This document shows positions 32,435 to 39,640 of a DNA stretch of 43,205 nucleotides, in pieces. How positions within the stretch are numbered: position 1 is the stretch's first letter; the number at the start of each line of letters is the position of its first letter. The stretch comes from a virus. The stretch is from the IMG/VR virus record IMGVR_UViG_3300026078_000045, positions 1 to 43,205 of that record; one strand, given 5' to 3'. The notes under the pieces are model-generated. The model made no database searches and had not been told where the DNA came from. It worked only from the letters and a program-made list of their open reading frames with translations. The position numbers and the translations under genes are program-made.

Positions 32435-32862
32435 GCGCGCCTCGATTCGCCGAGGTTGACCACCTGGATCCCGGCGGCGGCGGCCTTGCGCATGCAGTCG
32501 CGGGTGCCAGCCGACTTGCCGATCGGGAACGCCAGGCACAGATCAGCACCGGCGGCGACCATCTCGGCGTTGCGGTAGGTCCCGGCGGCCGGGCAGTAGT
32601 CGCCGCCGCCGGGACGGTAGCGCCGGTGATCCGGCTTGCAGGCCGGGCGGCACGGGCCGCTCCAGTCCGCTGGCCAGCGTTCGATGGTGATGTGCGGCCA
32701 GGCCGAGGAGGCGACCAGCTCGCCGAGCTGGTCGGCGCCGCGGGCATCGCCATGTACGACGGTGACCGGGCCGGGGTGTTCGGCGATGGCGCGGGCGAGT
32801 GCGGCTTTGACGGTGGCGATGTCGGTCCAGCGCCGAGAGCCGGTGATCAGGATGCGGGTCAT
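32431..32862 (-). CDS. SLOG-fold protein, YspA/DUF2493-like (143 aa)
   Basis: ATG at 32862. ILITGSRRWTD, VVHGDARGADQLGELVASS, RNAEMVAAGADLCLAFPIGK and AAAAGIQVV follow the DUF2493 (YspA) SLOG pattern: a nucleotide-binding Rossmann-like fold with G(S)R and GDA.GAD motifs. SLOG proteins are thought to bind nucleotide signals or cleave nucleotides. A Cys/His insert (CRPACKPDHRRYRPGGGDYC) sits in the middle. Confidence 0.85.
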   Translation of the reverse strand: MTRILITGSRRWTDIATVKAALARAIAEHPGPVTVVHGDARGADQLGELVASSAWPHITIERWPADWSGPCRPACKPDHRRYRPGGGDYCPAAGTYRNAEMVAAGADLCLAFPIGKSAGTRDCMRKAAAAGIQVVNLGESRRA

Positions 32863-33095
32863 GCCGGGCTCCAGTGGCAGATCGGGCACCGGCCGCCGAC
32901 GAGCTCGGTGCCGAGGTGCGGGTCTTCGGGCGCCTGGCACTTCGGTTTGGCCTCGGCCGCCTGCTGCTTGCCGGCGCGGGCGACGGCGGCGCAGATCTCG
33001 TCGGCCTGCTGCTCGATGCCGCCGGGGCGGGACAGGATGCCGATGACGGCCTGGCGCAGGTCGGCGGCAGCGTGGCTAGTGCGGGGCATGGTCAT
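32859..33095 (-). CDS. Small early protein with C-terminal Cys motif (78 aa)
   Basis: ATG at 33095 overlaps the replication gene stop. It is helical with a C-terminal CQAPEDPHLGTELVGGRCPI then CHW. This may be a short zinc ribbon. Function unknown. Confidence 0.68.
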   Translation of the reverse strand: MTMPRTSHAAADLRQAVIGILSRPGGIEQQADEICAAVARAGKQQAAEAKPKCQAPEDPHLGTELVGGRCPICHWSPA

Positions 33096-33874
33096 GCCTC
33101 CTGCGGGTCGGGTTGTAGCTCCAGCGGCGGCCCGAGCCACGTGGACTTGCCGTTGTGCATGCCGCGGTTCGCAGCGAGCTGGGCACGTACCGCGTCTCGG
33201 CTCGGCGGCCGGCGGTCAAGGTCCTCATCAACGTCGGCGGCGACGAGATCGGAGGCGCAGCCGCGGCAGGGCAGTTCGAGTTGGTGGGTCGCGCAGACGA
33301 CTCGACCACTCGTGAGGGTGTGCGTGGGGGTTGGTACGGGCGGCGCAGCGCCACCGCGCAGCGGTGCGCCGCCCGTACCCTCTTCTCGAAGAGAAGAGCG
33401 GGTACGGGGTTCAAGCAAACGCGAAGCACCCTGCTTCGGTTTTGCTTCGGTTTTGCTTCGAGGCCCTGTTGACCTGCTACGACGAGTCTCGCCGGACTTG
33501 CGTCCGCCCTCTGCGCCAGCCTTTTTACGCTCCTCGCGCGTCTGAAGCACTTTGCTTCGCGAAGGCTGGTATTCGAGGTAGTCGTGGATCACCCAGCCGT
33601 CGATGCCGGGCGCTCCGGCCGCGACGCACTGTTCCGAATCGCACTCCTCGTCGCCGAGATGCCAGAGTCGGCGAATCACGAGTTCGGCCGCGAAGCGAGT
33701 CGGCGTTCGCACGCGCGCTGACACGTCCTCGAGATCCCCTACTGGCACCACACCGTCTGTGAGGTTGCGGGCGCACCAGAAGATCGCCGAGACGTGCAGG
33801 CGGAATGCAGCATCCGACAGGCCTGCAAGCTTCCTGTGAATCGGGAACTGGTCATCAAAGCGGACCCAGGGCAT
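33092..33874 (-). CDS. Replication organiser protein (260 aa)
   Basis: ATG at 33874. The N-terminal winged-helix domain (MPWVRFDDQFPIHRKLAGLS, FRLHVSAIFWCARNLTDG, VIRRLWHLGDE, GWVIHDYLEYQPS) is the form used by phage replisome organisers. A basic, low-complexity linker follows and a C-terminal part with CATHQLELPCRGCASDL. No helicase, primase or polymerase is encoded nearby, so it would recruit host enzymes. Its gene carries the iteron-like repeats 33421-33558. Confidence 0.8.
   Translation of the reverse strand: MPWVRFDDQFPIHRKLAGLSDAAFRLHVSAIFWCARNLTDGVVPVGDLEDVSARVRTPTRFAAELVIRRLWHLGDEECDSEQCVAAGAPGIDGWVIHDYLEYQPSRSKVLQTREERKKAGAEGGRKSGETRRSRSTGPRSKTEAKPKQGASRLLEPRTRSSLREEGTGGAPLRGGAAPPVPTPTHTLTSGRVVCATHQLELPCRGCASDLVAADVDEDLDRRPPSRDAVRAQLAANRGMHNGKSTWLGPPLELQPDPQEA
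33421..33558. repeat. Iteron-like repeats inside the replication gene (candidate origin)
   Basis: The 11-bp unit TGCTTCGGTTT occurs twice in tandem with a third partial copy (33432-33460). The palindrome GAAGCA-N3-TGCTTC occurs at 33423-33437 and again at 33544-33558. The stretch is lower in GC than its surroundings. A replication origin made of iterons inside the initiator gene is known from phage lambda O. The role here is inferred. Confidence 0.5.
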
Positions 33875-34392
33875 CAGACACGCGCTCCCTTGGAGCTGTT
33901 GCAGCTCCGGCAGAGCACGCGCAGGTTCGAGTAGGTATCCGGGCCGCCGAGCGACCACGGGCGGATGTGGTCGAGCGTCAGATCCTCGGTCGCGCCACAC
34001 AGAACGCAGGCGTGCCCGTCGCGTTCCATGACGGCGTCACGCAAGTGTGCGGGAATGGGGTCGCGGCGGTAGACCGGACGGAATCGGTACAGCGGTTTGA
34101 ACGGAATCGGCACGGGGACCATCTGCCAGCCGCCCTCCACCGGCTTCCACATGCCGGCTGCGACGAGCCGCATCACGTACTGATCCCACTCGGCGTCGCC
34201 GTACTTGGCGGCTATGGACTCCGGCACGTGGCCGGGCTGCTCGCTGCGGGCGCTCCAGCACCCGCAGAGCATGAAGAGGCCGAAAGCAGCAGTCCCGGCT
34301 TTGCCGACCGGCCAGCAGTGGTGCGCATCCGAGCTGATCTCAAAGTCGATCCGCACGGGTACGCGAGCCGGTGGTGACTCCTGGTCCGTCAC
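33874..34392 (-). CDS. HNH nuclease with winged-helix-like N-terminus (172 aa)
   Basis: GTG at 34392 with GGAG upstream. The C-terminal HNH domain reads RDGHACVLCGATEDLTLDHI, RPWSLGG, NLRVLCRSCNSSKG, with CxxC, DH, N and CxxC present. The N-terminal half (GLFMLCGCWSARSEQPGHVP, YVMRLVAAGMWKPVEGGWQM) resembles the replication-organiser winged helix of the next gene. It overlaps that gene by TGATG. An origin-linked nuclease is one possibility. Confidence 0.85.
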   Translation of the reverse strand: MTDQESPPARVPVRIDFEISSDAHHCWPVGKAGTAAFGLFMLCGCWSARSEQPGHVPESIAAKYGDAEWDQYVMRLVAAGMWKPVEGGWQMVPVPIPFKPLYRFRPVYRRDPIPAHLRDAVMERDGHACVLCGATEDLTLDHIRPWSLGGPDTYSNLRVLCRSCNSSKGARV

Positions 34393-34449
34393 GTACTCCG
34401 CCTTCCTGTTCGTGTGCTGATGTGGCTGGTGGTGCGTGGTGCTGGACTC

Positions 34450-34479
34450 ATCTTAACGAAGTTCTTGAAGTTCCTGTAA
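34450..34479 (-). promoter_or_regulatory. Leftward promoter for the replication block
   Basis: On the minus strand TTACAG and TAAGAT are separated by 18 bases, close to sigma70-type elements. The start would fall about 50 bases before GTG 34392. The spacer holds a direct repeat, GAAGTTC twice (34458-34464 and 34467-34473), which could bind a regulator. The region is visibly AT-richer than its surroundings. Confidence 0.5.
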
Positions 34480-34536
34480 TGCACTATTTTCTTGTGGAGC
34501 AAGACGTGAGAAGTTAGGATGTAGCGCAAGTCTGCG

Positions 34537-34542
34537 TACAAT
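34537..34542 (+). promoter_or_regulatory. Rightward -10 element, leaderless start
   Basis: TACAAT ends seven bases before GTG 34549, which places the transcription start on or next to the start codon. No Shine-Dalgarno precedes the gene, so a leaderless message is likely. Confidence 0.5.
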
Positions 34543-34548
34543 CCCCAC

Positions 34549-34800
34549 GTGACCATGGAGCCCAAAGTGACCGTGACCGAGTACGCCACCGGCGACGTCT
34601 ACAAGGTGCTGGGCCAGATCAGCGAGGGCATCCGCCAGTCGCGCCCGGAGCTCGGCGAGTTGCCGATGACGGACATCACGCACCGGAACAAACCGGTGAT
34701 GACGATCGTCCCGGCGTGGGTCGGTGAGTACGTCAAGGCGCACGCGGCCGAGCTGCTGGAGCAGCACGAGGCGGAGCAGCGCCGTACCAGCGCGGACTGA
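34549..34800 (+). CDS. Phd/YefM antitoxin-like protein (83 aa), orphan
   Basis: It is the only rightward gene in the early region of B. TDITHRNKPVMTIVPAWVGE resembles the Phd/YefM core (I.RNGKPVAVLVP), preceded by a helical part (YKVLGQISEGIRQSRPELGE). Phd proteins bind DNA and neutralise a partner toxin. No toxin follows: the next gene is convergent and unrelated. It might be a solitary regulator, or counter a host toxin. GTG at 34549 or ATG at 34555. Confidence 0.6.
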   Translation: MTMEPKVTVTEYATGDVYKVLGQISEGIRQSRPELGELPMTDITHRNKPVMTIVPAWVGEYVKAHAAELLEQHEAEQRRTSAD

Positions 34801-34817
34801 CACGACGCTGCCCACCG

Positions 34818-34985
34818 CTACCGCCCGCCCTGCTGCACCAGGCGCCGCAGCGTCGGATGCGCAACCAGCCGCCCGCCATACACCGGCGCCAGCTGCCCGC
34901 ACACCGCGCACCGGCCGACGTGGTAGCCCGCCACGCGGTAGTCGGCGGCGGTCGGGCACGTTCGCGGCCTGGACGGGGCGGCCAT
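34818..34985 (-). CDS. Small zinc-finger-like protein (55 aa)
   Basis: ATG at 34985 overlaps the Lsr2-like gene stop (TGATG). CPTAADYRVAGYHVGRCAVC then GQLAPVYGGRLVAHP gives C...C..C and a His, a recurring small actinobacterial module. Last gene of this early sub-block, convergent with the Phd-like gene. Confidence 0.68.
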   Translation of the reverse strand: MAAPSRPRTCPTAADYRVAGYHVGRCAVCGQLAPVYGGRLVAHPTLRRLVQQGGR

Positions 34986-35536
34986 CACGCCTCAGCCCCG
35001 CCCCACACGTCCCCGGTGGCGTCGCAGTACGCGTTCAGCAGCCACGCCTGCACCACCCCCCGCGCATGCACCGGCCACCCCTGCGCCCGGCCCCACTCCC
35101 GCACCCGGCGGCGGTAGGACGCCCCCGCATCGCCGAGCGGCTCCGGGTACCGGTAGCGGCTCCCGGGCTTGGCCCGCAGTACCGCCACCGGCTCGTTCGC
35201 CTTGCGCCAGCTCTCAACATTCGCCTTGCTGGCGGCGGCCAGGCACGGCTCGCACGCCTGCTCGCGACGCCGCTTGTGCCGCTGGTACGCAGCTTCGGTG
35301 CCGTGCGGTTGCAGCCCGGTCTCATCGCCCGGGGCGCGGCCCTTGAACCCGGCCGGGCCCTTGACGCGCGGCTCGCCGAACAGCGCCGCGTGCAGCAGCT
35401 GCCGGTCGTCCTCGTCGCGGGCGTGGCGGTTGATGCACAGGCCCGCGTACGTCTTCTCGGCGGCGCTGTTCTCGCGCGGGCCGAGGTCGTCGCCGAGCAG
35501 CTGGGCCATGGTCGTGCCGGTGCCGCGGGCGTTCAC
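34985..35536 (-). CDS. Protein with Lsr2-like DNA-binding tail (183 aa)
   Basis: GTG or ATG near 35536. The C-terminal segment VREWGRAQGWPVHARGVVQA then WLLNAY matches the Lsr2 DNA-binding helices (REWAR.NG..VS.RGR.P..V..AY). The middle holds HGTEAAYQRHKRRREQACEP then C, a GT..AY.RH...E..C..C module common in actinophages. Lsr2 silences foreign DNA in actinomycetes. A phage copy could compete with or imitate host Lsr2. The N-terminal part is not recognised. Confidence 0.72.
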   Translation of the reverse strand: MNARGTGTTMAQLLGDDLGPRENSAAEKTYAGLCINRHARDEDDRQLLHAALFGEPRVKGPAGFKGRAPGDETGLQPHGTEAAYQRHKRRREQACEPCLAAASKANVESWRKANEPVAVLRAKPGSRYRYPEPLGDAGASYRRRVREWGRAQGWPVHARGVVQAWLLNAYCDATGDVWGGAEA

Positions 35537-35817
35537 GATGCCACCGCCTCAGCCGGCGCGGCCTCGATCCGCCAGCCGCCGTCGCAGCCGACCACCAACT
35601 GGCGGCCCGGCAGCAGGAACTCCGGGTTCTCCGGCGGCTCCCCGCGCCGCACGCAGCACACCACGGGCGTGCCGTCGTCGTCCCACACGTAGACCCGGGC
35701 GTCCCAGTACTCCAGGACGCGGGCGGCGGCTTTGGCGGTCGCGTAGGCGTCGCTGGTGCAGGGAATGACGGTGGGGTCCGGGCGGGAGGTGCCGCCGCTG
35801 AAACGCCAGCCGGGCAT
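35533..35817 (-). CDS. Hypothetical protein (94 aa)
   Basis: ATG at 35817. A small mixed alpha/beta protein (ATAKAAARVLEYWDARVYVW, DDDGTPVVCCVRRGEPPENP). TGATG and GTGA-type overlaps on both sides. No family recognised. Confidence 0.7.
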   Translation of the reverse strand: MPGWRFSGGTSRPDPTVIPCTSDAYATAKAAARVLEYWDARVYVWDDDGTPVVCCVRRGEPPENPEFLLPGRQLVVGCDGGWRIEAAPAEAVAS

Positions 35818-36266
35818 CAGAAGGCCGCCGTCTCGGTGGTCTCGCCGCACAGTCCGGCGACGTACTCGCGCAGATCGTCGAGGCTGTTGTCCGCCTCGAA
35901 CAGGACGTCGGCGGCGCAGGCAAACAACCCGTTATCCTCCGGGTCGGGAAGCGCCCTGCCTCTGAGGCCAAGTAGCGTCTCGGCCGCGTCGCGGACCGTC
36001 ATGCGGGTACCGCTCCAGCAGTCGTCTGGGTTGACGATGGCGCTCATGCCCGCCCTCGCCAGGGCGCGGCTCAGGTTGTCGATCTCCACCGTCGGCTCGT
36101 TGAGCTGAGTGGCGATAATCGGTACCTCCGACAGCATCAGCGCCCATCCGGCGAAGCAGTAGGAGGTGCCGCAGTCGGTCTTGGTGACCCAGCGTTCCTG
36201 GTCCCACTCGTTGGGGTGGGTCTCGATGTGCTGGAGTGTGCGCTTCAGCAGGTCGGTGTTCGTCAT
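35817..36266 (-). CDS. Conserved phage protein with CFAGWA motif (149 aa)
   Basis: ATG at 36266. HPNEWDQERWVTKTDCGTSY then CFAGWALML is a pattern seen in many actinophages (H...WDQ..W.....C.T..CFAGW), often followed by a helical domain with A..LLG. Role unknown. It is preceded by a structured leader of about 240 bases. Confidence 0.75.
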   Translation of the reverse strand: MTNTDLLKRTLQHIETHPNEWDQERWVTKTDCGTSYCFAGWALMLSEVPIIATQLNEPTVEIDNLSRALARAGMSAIVNPDDCWSGTRMTVRDAAETLLGLRGRALPDPEDNGLFACAADVLFEADNSLDDLREYVAGLCGETTETAAF

Positions 36267-36298
36267 ATCGGTGTCCTTCGTCGTGTTCACGTCTGGTT

Positions 36299-36463
36299 GG
36301 CCGCCCGCGTTCCGCCCCACGCAACGCGGGCGGCCGGTGCCGGGCGTTGCGCGCTTCCCCAGCACGCGCCCGGCGGTCAGTTGGTCTAGGGCCCGGCAGC
36401 CGTTTCCAGGCGACTGCCGGGCGGCTGGAGCACCGCCGTCAGGGGGTTACGGGCCGCTCCAGC
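36299..36463 (-). other. Structured leader with three stem-loops
   Basis: Three perfect inverted repeats lie in the non-coding leader before the gene at 36266. They are 36299-36311 with 36323-36335 (13-bp stem), 36391-36399 with 36414-36422 (9 bp), and 36424-36431 with 36456-36463 (8 bp). They could terminate or attenuate the leftward transcript after the methyltransferase, or form a small RNA. No known riboswitch is recognised. Confidence 0.5.
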
Positions 36464-36511
36464 AGCCGGTGCGGGGTCCCGAGAGTCACCAACGGGGCGC
36501 ACCGGCGGTCT

Positions 36512-36817
36512 CTACGGGCGCGGCGCTCTCGCGAGCTTCTCCGCGCCCTTCAGGCACTCCTCGCACTCCGCCATCAGCTCCGCGTCCGGCAGCGCCACAG
36601 CCTGAGCGAGCGGCGTCAGCGGCCTGCGAGGCGCCAGGATCAGGCGGGTCTCGCGCCGGTTGTGCCAGCCGCCGTGACGGCGCGGACAGCGGCCCTGCGT
36701 CCGGGAGTGGGTGGCGCCGCAGCCGCCGGTGCACTCGCACTGCGAGCCGGCGCGGTCGACGACGACGCGGGACCACGACGCCGGGGCGCCGAGGGGGATG
36801 GTGGGAGGCTGGGACAT
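36512..36817 (-). CDS. Candidate internal product: Cys/His-rich tail alone (101 aa)
   Basis: ATG at 36817, in frame in the methyltransferase, is preceded by GAGGAG six bases upstream. The protein would be MSQPPTIPLGAPASWSRVVV followed by the CECTGGCG...C..R zinc-type motif. The site lies right at the border of the methyltransferase domain. It may be a fusion of two formerly separate genes that kept its start. Confidence 0.5.
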   Translation of the reverse strand: MSQPPTIPLGAPASWSRVVVDRAGSQCECTGGCGATHSRTQGRCPRRHGGWHNRRETRLILAPRRPLTPLAQAVALPDAELMAECEECLKGAEKLARAPRP

Positions 36818-37552
36818 GGGGATCTCCTCGAAGAGGGGGACGGCAGTGAGGGCTTCGAGGGGCGCCGCGGCGCTTCCCGTCAGGTGGGCCATCAGGTGGC
36901 GTCCGGCGTACTCCGCGTAGGCCGGCGGGATCGCCTCCCGCAGTGCGAAGTGATCGTCGGTCCAGTCGATGCCCTTCGCCTCCTGCATCTCGGCGACCGT
37001 GGCCTTGCCGCCGCCCTTGCCGTAGGCCTGGACGTAGGGCCCGTCGCGCCACACCCCGTGCCGCCAGCCCCGCACGTAGCCGCGGTGCCTGACGTGCTTC
37101 GGCTGCGGGGGCGTCCAGCCGCCACACTCGAATACGCGGTGCTGGATGACGCTGACGCCTTCGGTCTTGAACATCTCGTTGCACAGCACCAGGTCCCGGC
37201 GTAGGGCCGCCGCGGGCACGTTCTCGATGACCCAGGACAGCCCGCTGGCGATGAACGCCTCGCGGATCGGCGGGATCAGGTCTGGGTGGGTGCGCCCGGT
37301 CGCCGCGTTGCGGGCGGCGTTCGTGCCGAGCGTCGGTGCGGACTTGTTCTGGCACGGCGGGCTGGCGTGGCCTGCGTCGAACTCGTGGCCGTGCAGCTTG
37401 AGGAACTCCACGGCGTCGGCCTGGTGGAACTCGAAGGGATAGTTCGGCCGGGGCTCGATGTCCACGCCGACGACTTCGAAGCCGGCGCGGTGGTAGCCCA
37501 TGGCGGCCCCGCCGTCGTAGCAGCACAGGTCGAGCAGGCGCGGCCGGGTCAC
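36512..37552 (-). CDS. Cytosine-C5 DNA methyltransferase with Cys/His-rich tail (346 aa)
   Basis: GTG at 37552 in a GTGA overlap. Motif I is LLDLCCYDGGAAMGYHRAGF, motif IV holds the catalytic Cys (ASPPCQNKS), motif VI is WVIENVP. No specificity endonuclease accompanies it, so it is an orphan enzyme that may protect phage DNA from host restriction. After residue about 245 an unrelated tail follows with CECTGGCGATHSRTQGRCPR and later CEECLKG, a zinc-type domain common as a separate protein in actinophages. An in-frame start at 36817 may make this tail alone. Confidence 0.85.
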   Translation of the reverse strand: MTRPRLLDLCCYDGGAAMGYHRAGFEVVGVDIEPRPNYPFEFHQADAVEFLKLHGHEFDAGHASPPCQNKSAPTLGTNAARNAATGRTHPDLIPPIREAFIASGLSWVIENVPAAALRRDLVLCNEMFKTEGVSVIQHRVFECGGWTPPQPKHVRHRGYVRGWRHGVWRDGPYVQAYGKGGGKATVAEMQEAKGIDWTDDHFALREAIPPAYAEYAGRHLMAHLTGSAAAPLEALTAVPLFEEIPMSQPPTIPLGAPASWSRVVVDRAGSQCECTGGCGATHSRTQGRCPRRHGGWHNRRETRLILAPRRPLTPLAQAVALPDAELMAECEECLKGAEKLARAPRP

Positions 37553-38007
37553 GATCGGCCCCCGACCCCGGCCGCCGTCCGGAACCAGTCGTCCCACGGC
37601 GCCGTGTGGACGACCTCCAGCACCACGGTGTCGTCCAGCCGCGGCAGCAGCACCGTCGGCGACGGCTGGGCGGTGTGCTCGACGTAGGCCCGCTCCTCGG
37701 CGTGCGCGCGCTGCCGCATCGCCGCGATCGTGGCCCGCGACAACGGCGGCCGGTGCGTCTCGACGTACCGGCGCCGGACGTAGGCGCCGCGGCCGGCGTG
37801 CCAGCCGGTCGAGCAGGCCGCCGAGACCGCCAGGCACAGCGTGAGGAACGCGGCGTAGGCCAGGGCGACCGCTCCGATGAGCGTCGGCGCGTTGCCGCGG
37901 TCGCGGAAGGCTGCGACGCCGACCGCGGCTGCGTCGGCGGCCAGCAGCGTGGCGACGGCGGCGTGGGTGGCGGCGCGACGCCAGGTGCGGTGCGGGTGGC
38001 GGGTCAT
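37549..38007 (-). CDS. Membrane protein (152 aa)
   Basis: ATG at 38007. Two hydrophobic helices (about 12-33, AAVATLLAADAAAVGVAAF; and 42-64, TLIGAVALAYAAFLTLCLAV) are followed by a charged cytoplasmic-type part. Function unknown; an early membrane protein could act in superinfection exclusion. Confidence 0.7.
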   Translation of the reverse strand: MTRHPHRTWRRAATHAAVATLLAADAAAVGVAAFRDRGNAPTLIGAVALAYAAFLTLCLAVSAACSTGWHAGRGAYVRRRYVETHRPPLSRATIAAMRQRAHAEERAYVEHTAQPSPTVLLPRLDDTVVLEVVHTAPWDDWFRTAAGVGGRS

Positions 38008-38363
38008 GATGCGACCTCCCATTCGGCTTGGGCCGCAGCCTCCAGCGCGGCAATGACCTGCTCGGCGGTGCGGTCGGGGTGGTCGTTCCAGTCCGGGATG
38101 GTCCACATGGCGTCGTCGCCAGCGGTACCCAGGCCCAGGAAGCGGGCCAGGGTCTTGACGACAGGAAGCACCTGGCGGACCTCCCGGTTGGTCGGCAGCT
38201 CGGGCGTTCCGCAGACTGCGATCGCCAGCGCGCCCCAGGTGCAGACCGGGCACTCTGCCGCCCGCTTACCGGCCAGCAAGCGGAACATCGAACCTTTGTA
38301 GAAGCCGTTCCGCCGGATCACGTTGGCGGCCTCTTCAAAAACGGCCGCTGTCTCGGCGCTCAT
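38004..38363 (-). CDS. DUF6197-like protein (119 aa)
   Basis: ATG at 38363. It has CPVCTWGALAIAVCG and ends MWTIPDWNDHPDRTAEQVIA then a helix. The WND...RT..EVI..L..A ending is typical for DUF6197, frequent in actinophages. Role unknown. ATGA overlaps on both sides. Confidence 0.78.
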   Translation of the reverse strand: MSAETAAVFEEAANVIRRNGFYKGSMFRLLAGKRAAECPVCTWGALAIAVCGTPELPTNREVRQVLPVVKTLARFLGLGTAGDDAMWTIPDWNDHPDRTAEQVIAALEAAAQAEWEVAS

Positions 38364-39640
38364 GCTGCTGCCTTTCCTGCTGTAGCCAGCTCGCTTTCGC
38401 GGGCCAGACTGATGTCCTGGAGCTTCGACACCTCGGCCTGCGTCAGGTTCCCGGCCTCGTGCTCGGTCCACACGCGCTCGGACACGTCGGCCAGCTCGTC
38501 GGACGTCGCCGAGGCCTGCATGGCGGCGGTCAGCCGGTCCATCAGCAGCGTGTTGTCCATCAGCGGCGCGTACAGCTCGGCGATCAGCCGGTCGGCTTCT
38601 TCGGCGGTCAGGTCCTTCATCGCGCCGATCTGGCGTTCGAGCTTGCCGCCGCACCAGGCGAGCAGCGCGGCCCGGCCTTCGATGCCGATCCCGGCCAGCG
38701 CCTGCTTCAGCGTCGTCAGCTGGCTGCCGGACGCGTAGGTCGGCGGCACGTCCGGCGTGATCTCCGCTTCGGACGCCTGCCGCTCGGCTCGGGTCTTTGC
38801 CTTCTGCTCCTCGCGCAGCGTCGCCACCACGAGGTCGGCCTCCTCGGGCGTCAGCTCGGTCGGGCCGGCCAGCTCGCGTCCGACGATCTGCTGCACTGCC
38901 GCAAGCATCTCCACCGGGTCGGTTAGGCCGCGCACTGCGCGCAGGCCGCCGCCGACCGCCGCCCGCTGTTCCATGCTGGCCCTGGGGTCCTCGACAACCT
39001 CGACAACCTCGGCGTCCTCTGCGGTAGCGCCGAGGCCCGGATCGATGGTGTGGAAGACCGCCGGCGCTGGCGTCTGCCACTCGTCCTGGGGGATCGCGCC
39101 GCGCTGGGCCGTGCGCAGCTCCACCGGGTTGCCGTCGGCGTCGGTCTCGGCGCCGAGCTCTTCCGGGGTGTAGTGCAGCCCGAACAGGATCTCCTCGCAG
39201 GCGTCCCGGGCCACCTGAGTGATCGCGCGGGACTTGAGCATCGAGGCCGGGTAGTTCTTCCAGACCGGCTTGCCGGTCAGTCCCGCCGTCCTGGCGTCCT
39301 CGATGGTGAACGTCACCGAGAACGTGTACTCGGGGTCGTCCGCCCGAATGATTTGCGCGGTCGCGGAGAAGGCGTCGCCGGTGACGCGCAACTTGTGGCC
39401 GGCGCGGCGGACCAGTCCGGAGATGAGCGCGGCTGAGGCGGACGGCTTGCCCTCGATGACGTGGACGCCGGTGATGGCAGCCATCGGGGTAATGCCGAGG
39501 GTCTCGCCGTACTCGATGGCCCACAGGATGTTCGCGGGCTTGTCGCGGTACTGGGCGGGCAGCAGCACGGCGTTACACAGCCGGTCGGCGTAGTCGATCT
39601 TTTCGGGCAGACTCGCGGCCCGGATAGCGATCTCGGTCAT
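38360..39640 (-). CDS. RecT-family single-strand annealing protein (426 aa)
   Basis: ATG at 39640 behind GGAAGGAG. Residues about 10-175 form the RecT core: YADRLCNAVLLPAQYRDKPA, YGETLGITPMAAITGVHVIE, GKPSASAALISGLVRRAGH, WKNYPASMLKSRAITQVARD. RecT anneals single strands in phage recombination. It is longer than usual (about 270-350): a C-terminal extension has LTTLKQALAGIGIEGRAALL then more helices. No partner exonuclease or SSB gene was found next to it. Confidence 0.9.
   Translation of the reverse strand: MTEIAIRAASLPEKIDYADRLCNAVLLPAQYRDKPANILWAIEYGETLGITPMAAITGVHVIEGKPSASAALISGLVRRAGHKLRVTGDAFSATAQIIRADDPEYTFSVTFTIEDARTAGLTGKPVWKNYPASMLKSRAITQVARDACEEILFGLHYTPEELGAETDADGNPVELRTAQRGAIPQDEWQTPAPAVFHTIDPGLGATAEDAEVVEVVEDPRASMEQRAAVGGGLRAVRGLTDPVEMLAAVQQIVGRELAGPTELTPEEADLVVATLREEQKAKTRAERQASEAEITPDVPPTYASGSQLTTLKQALAGIGIEGRAALLAWCGGKLERQIGAMKDLTAEEADRLIAELYAPLMDNTLLMDRLTAAMQASATSDELADVSERVWTEHEAGNLTQAEVSKLQDISLARESELATAGKAAA

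Noticed and set aside
33432-33460. CRISPR-like short repeats
   Set aside because: The units are only 11 bp and directly adjacent without spacers, inside a coding gene.
34801-34985. Toxin partner for the Phd-like gene
   Set aside because: The adjacent 55-residue gene is convergent, belongs to the leftward early chain and is a Cys-rich module, not a Doc, YoeB or PIN-type toxin.
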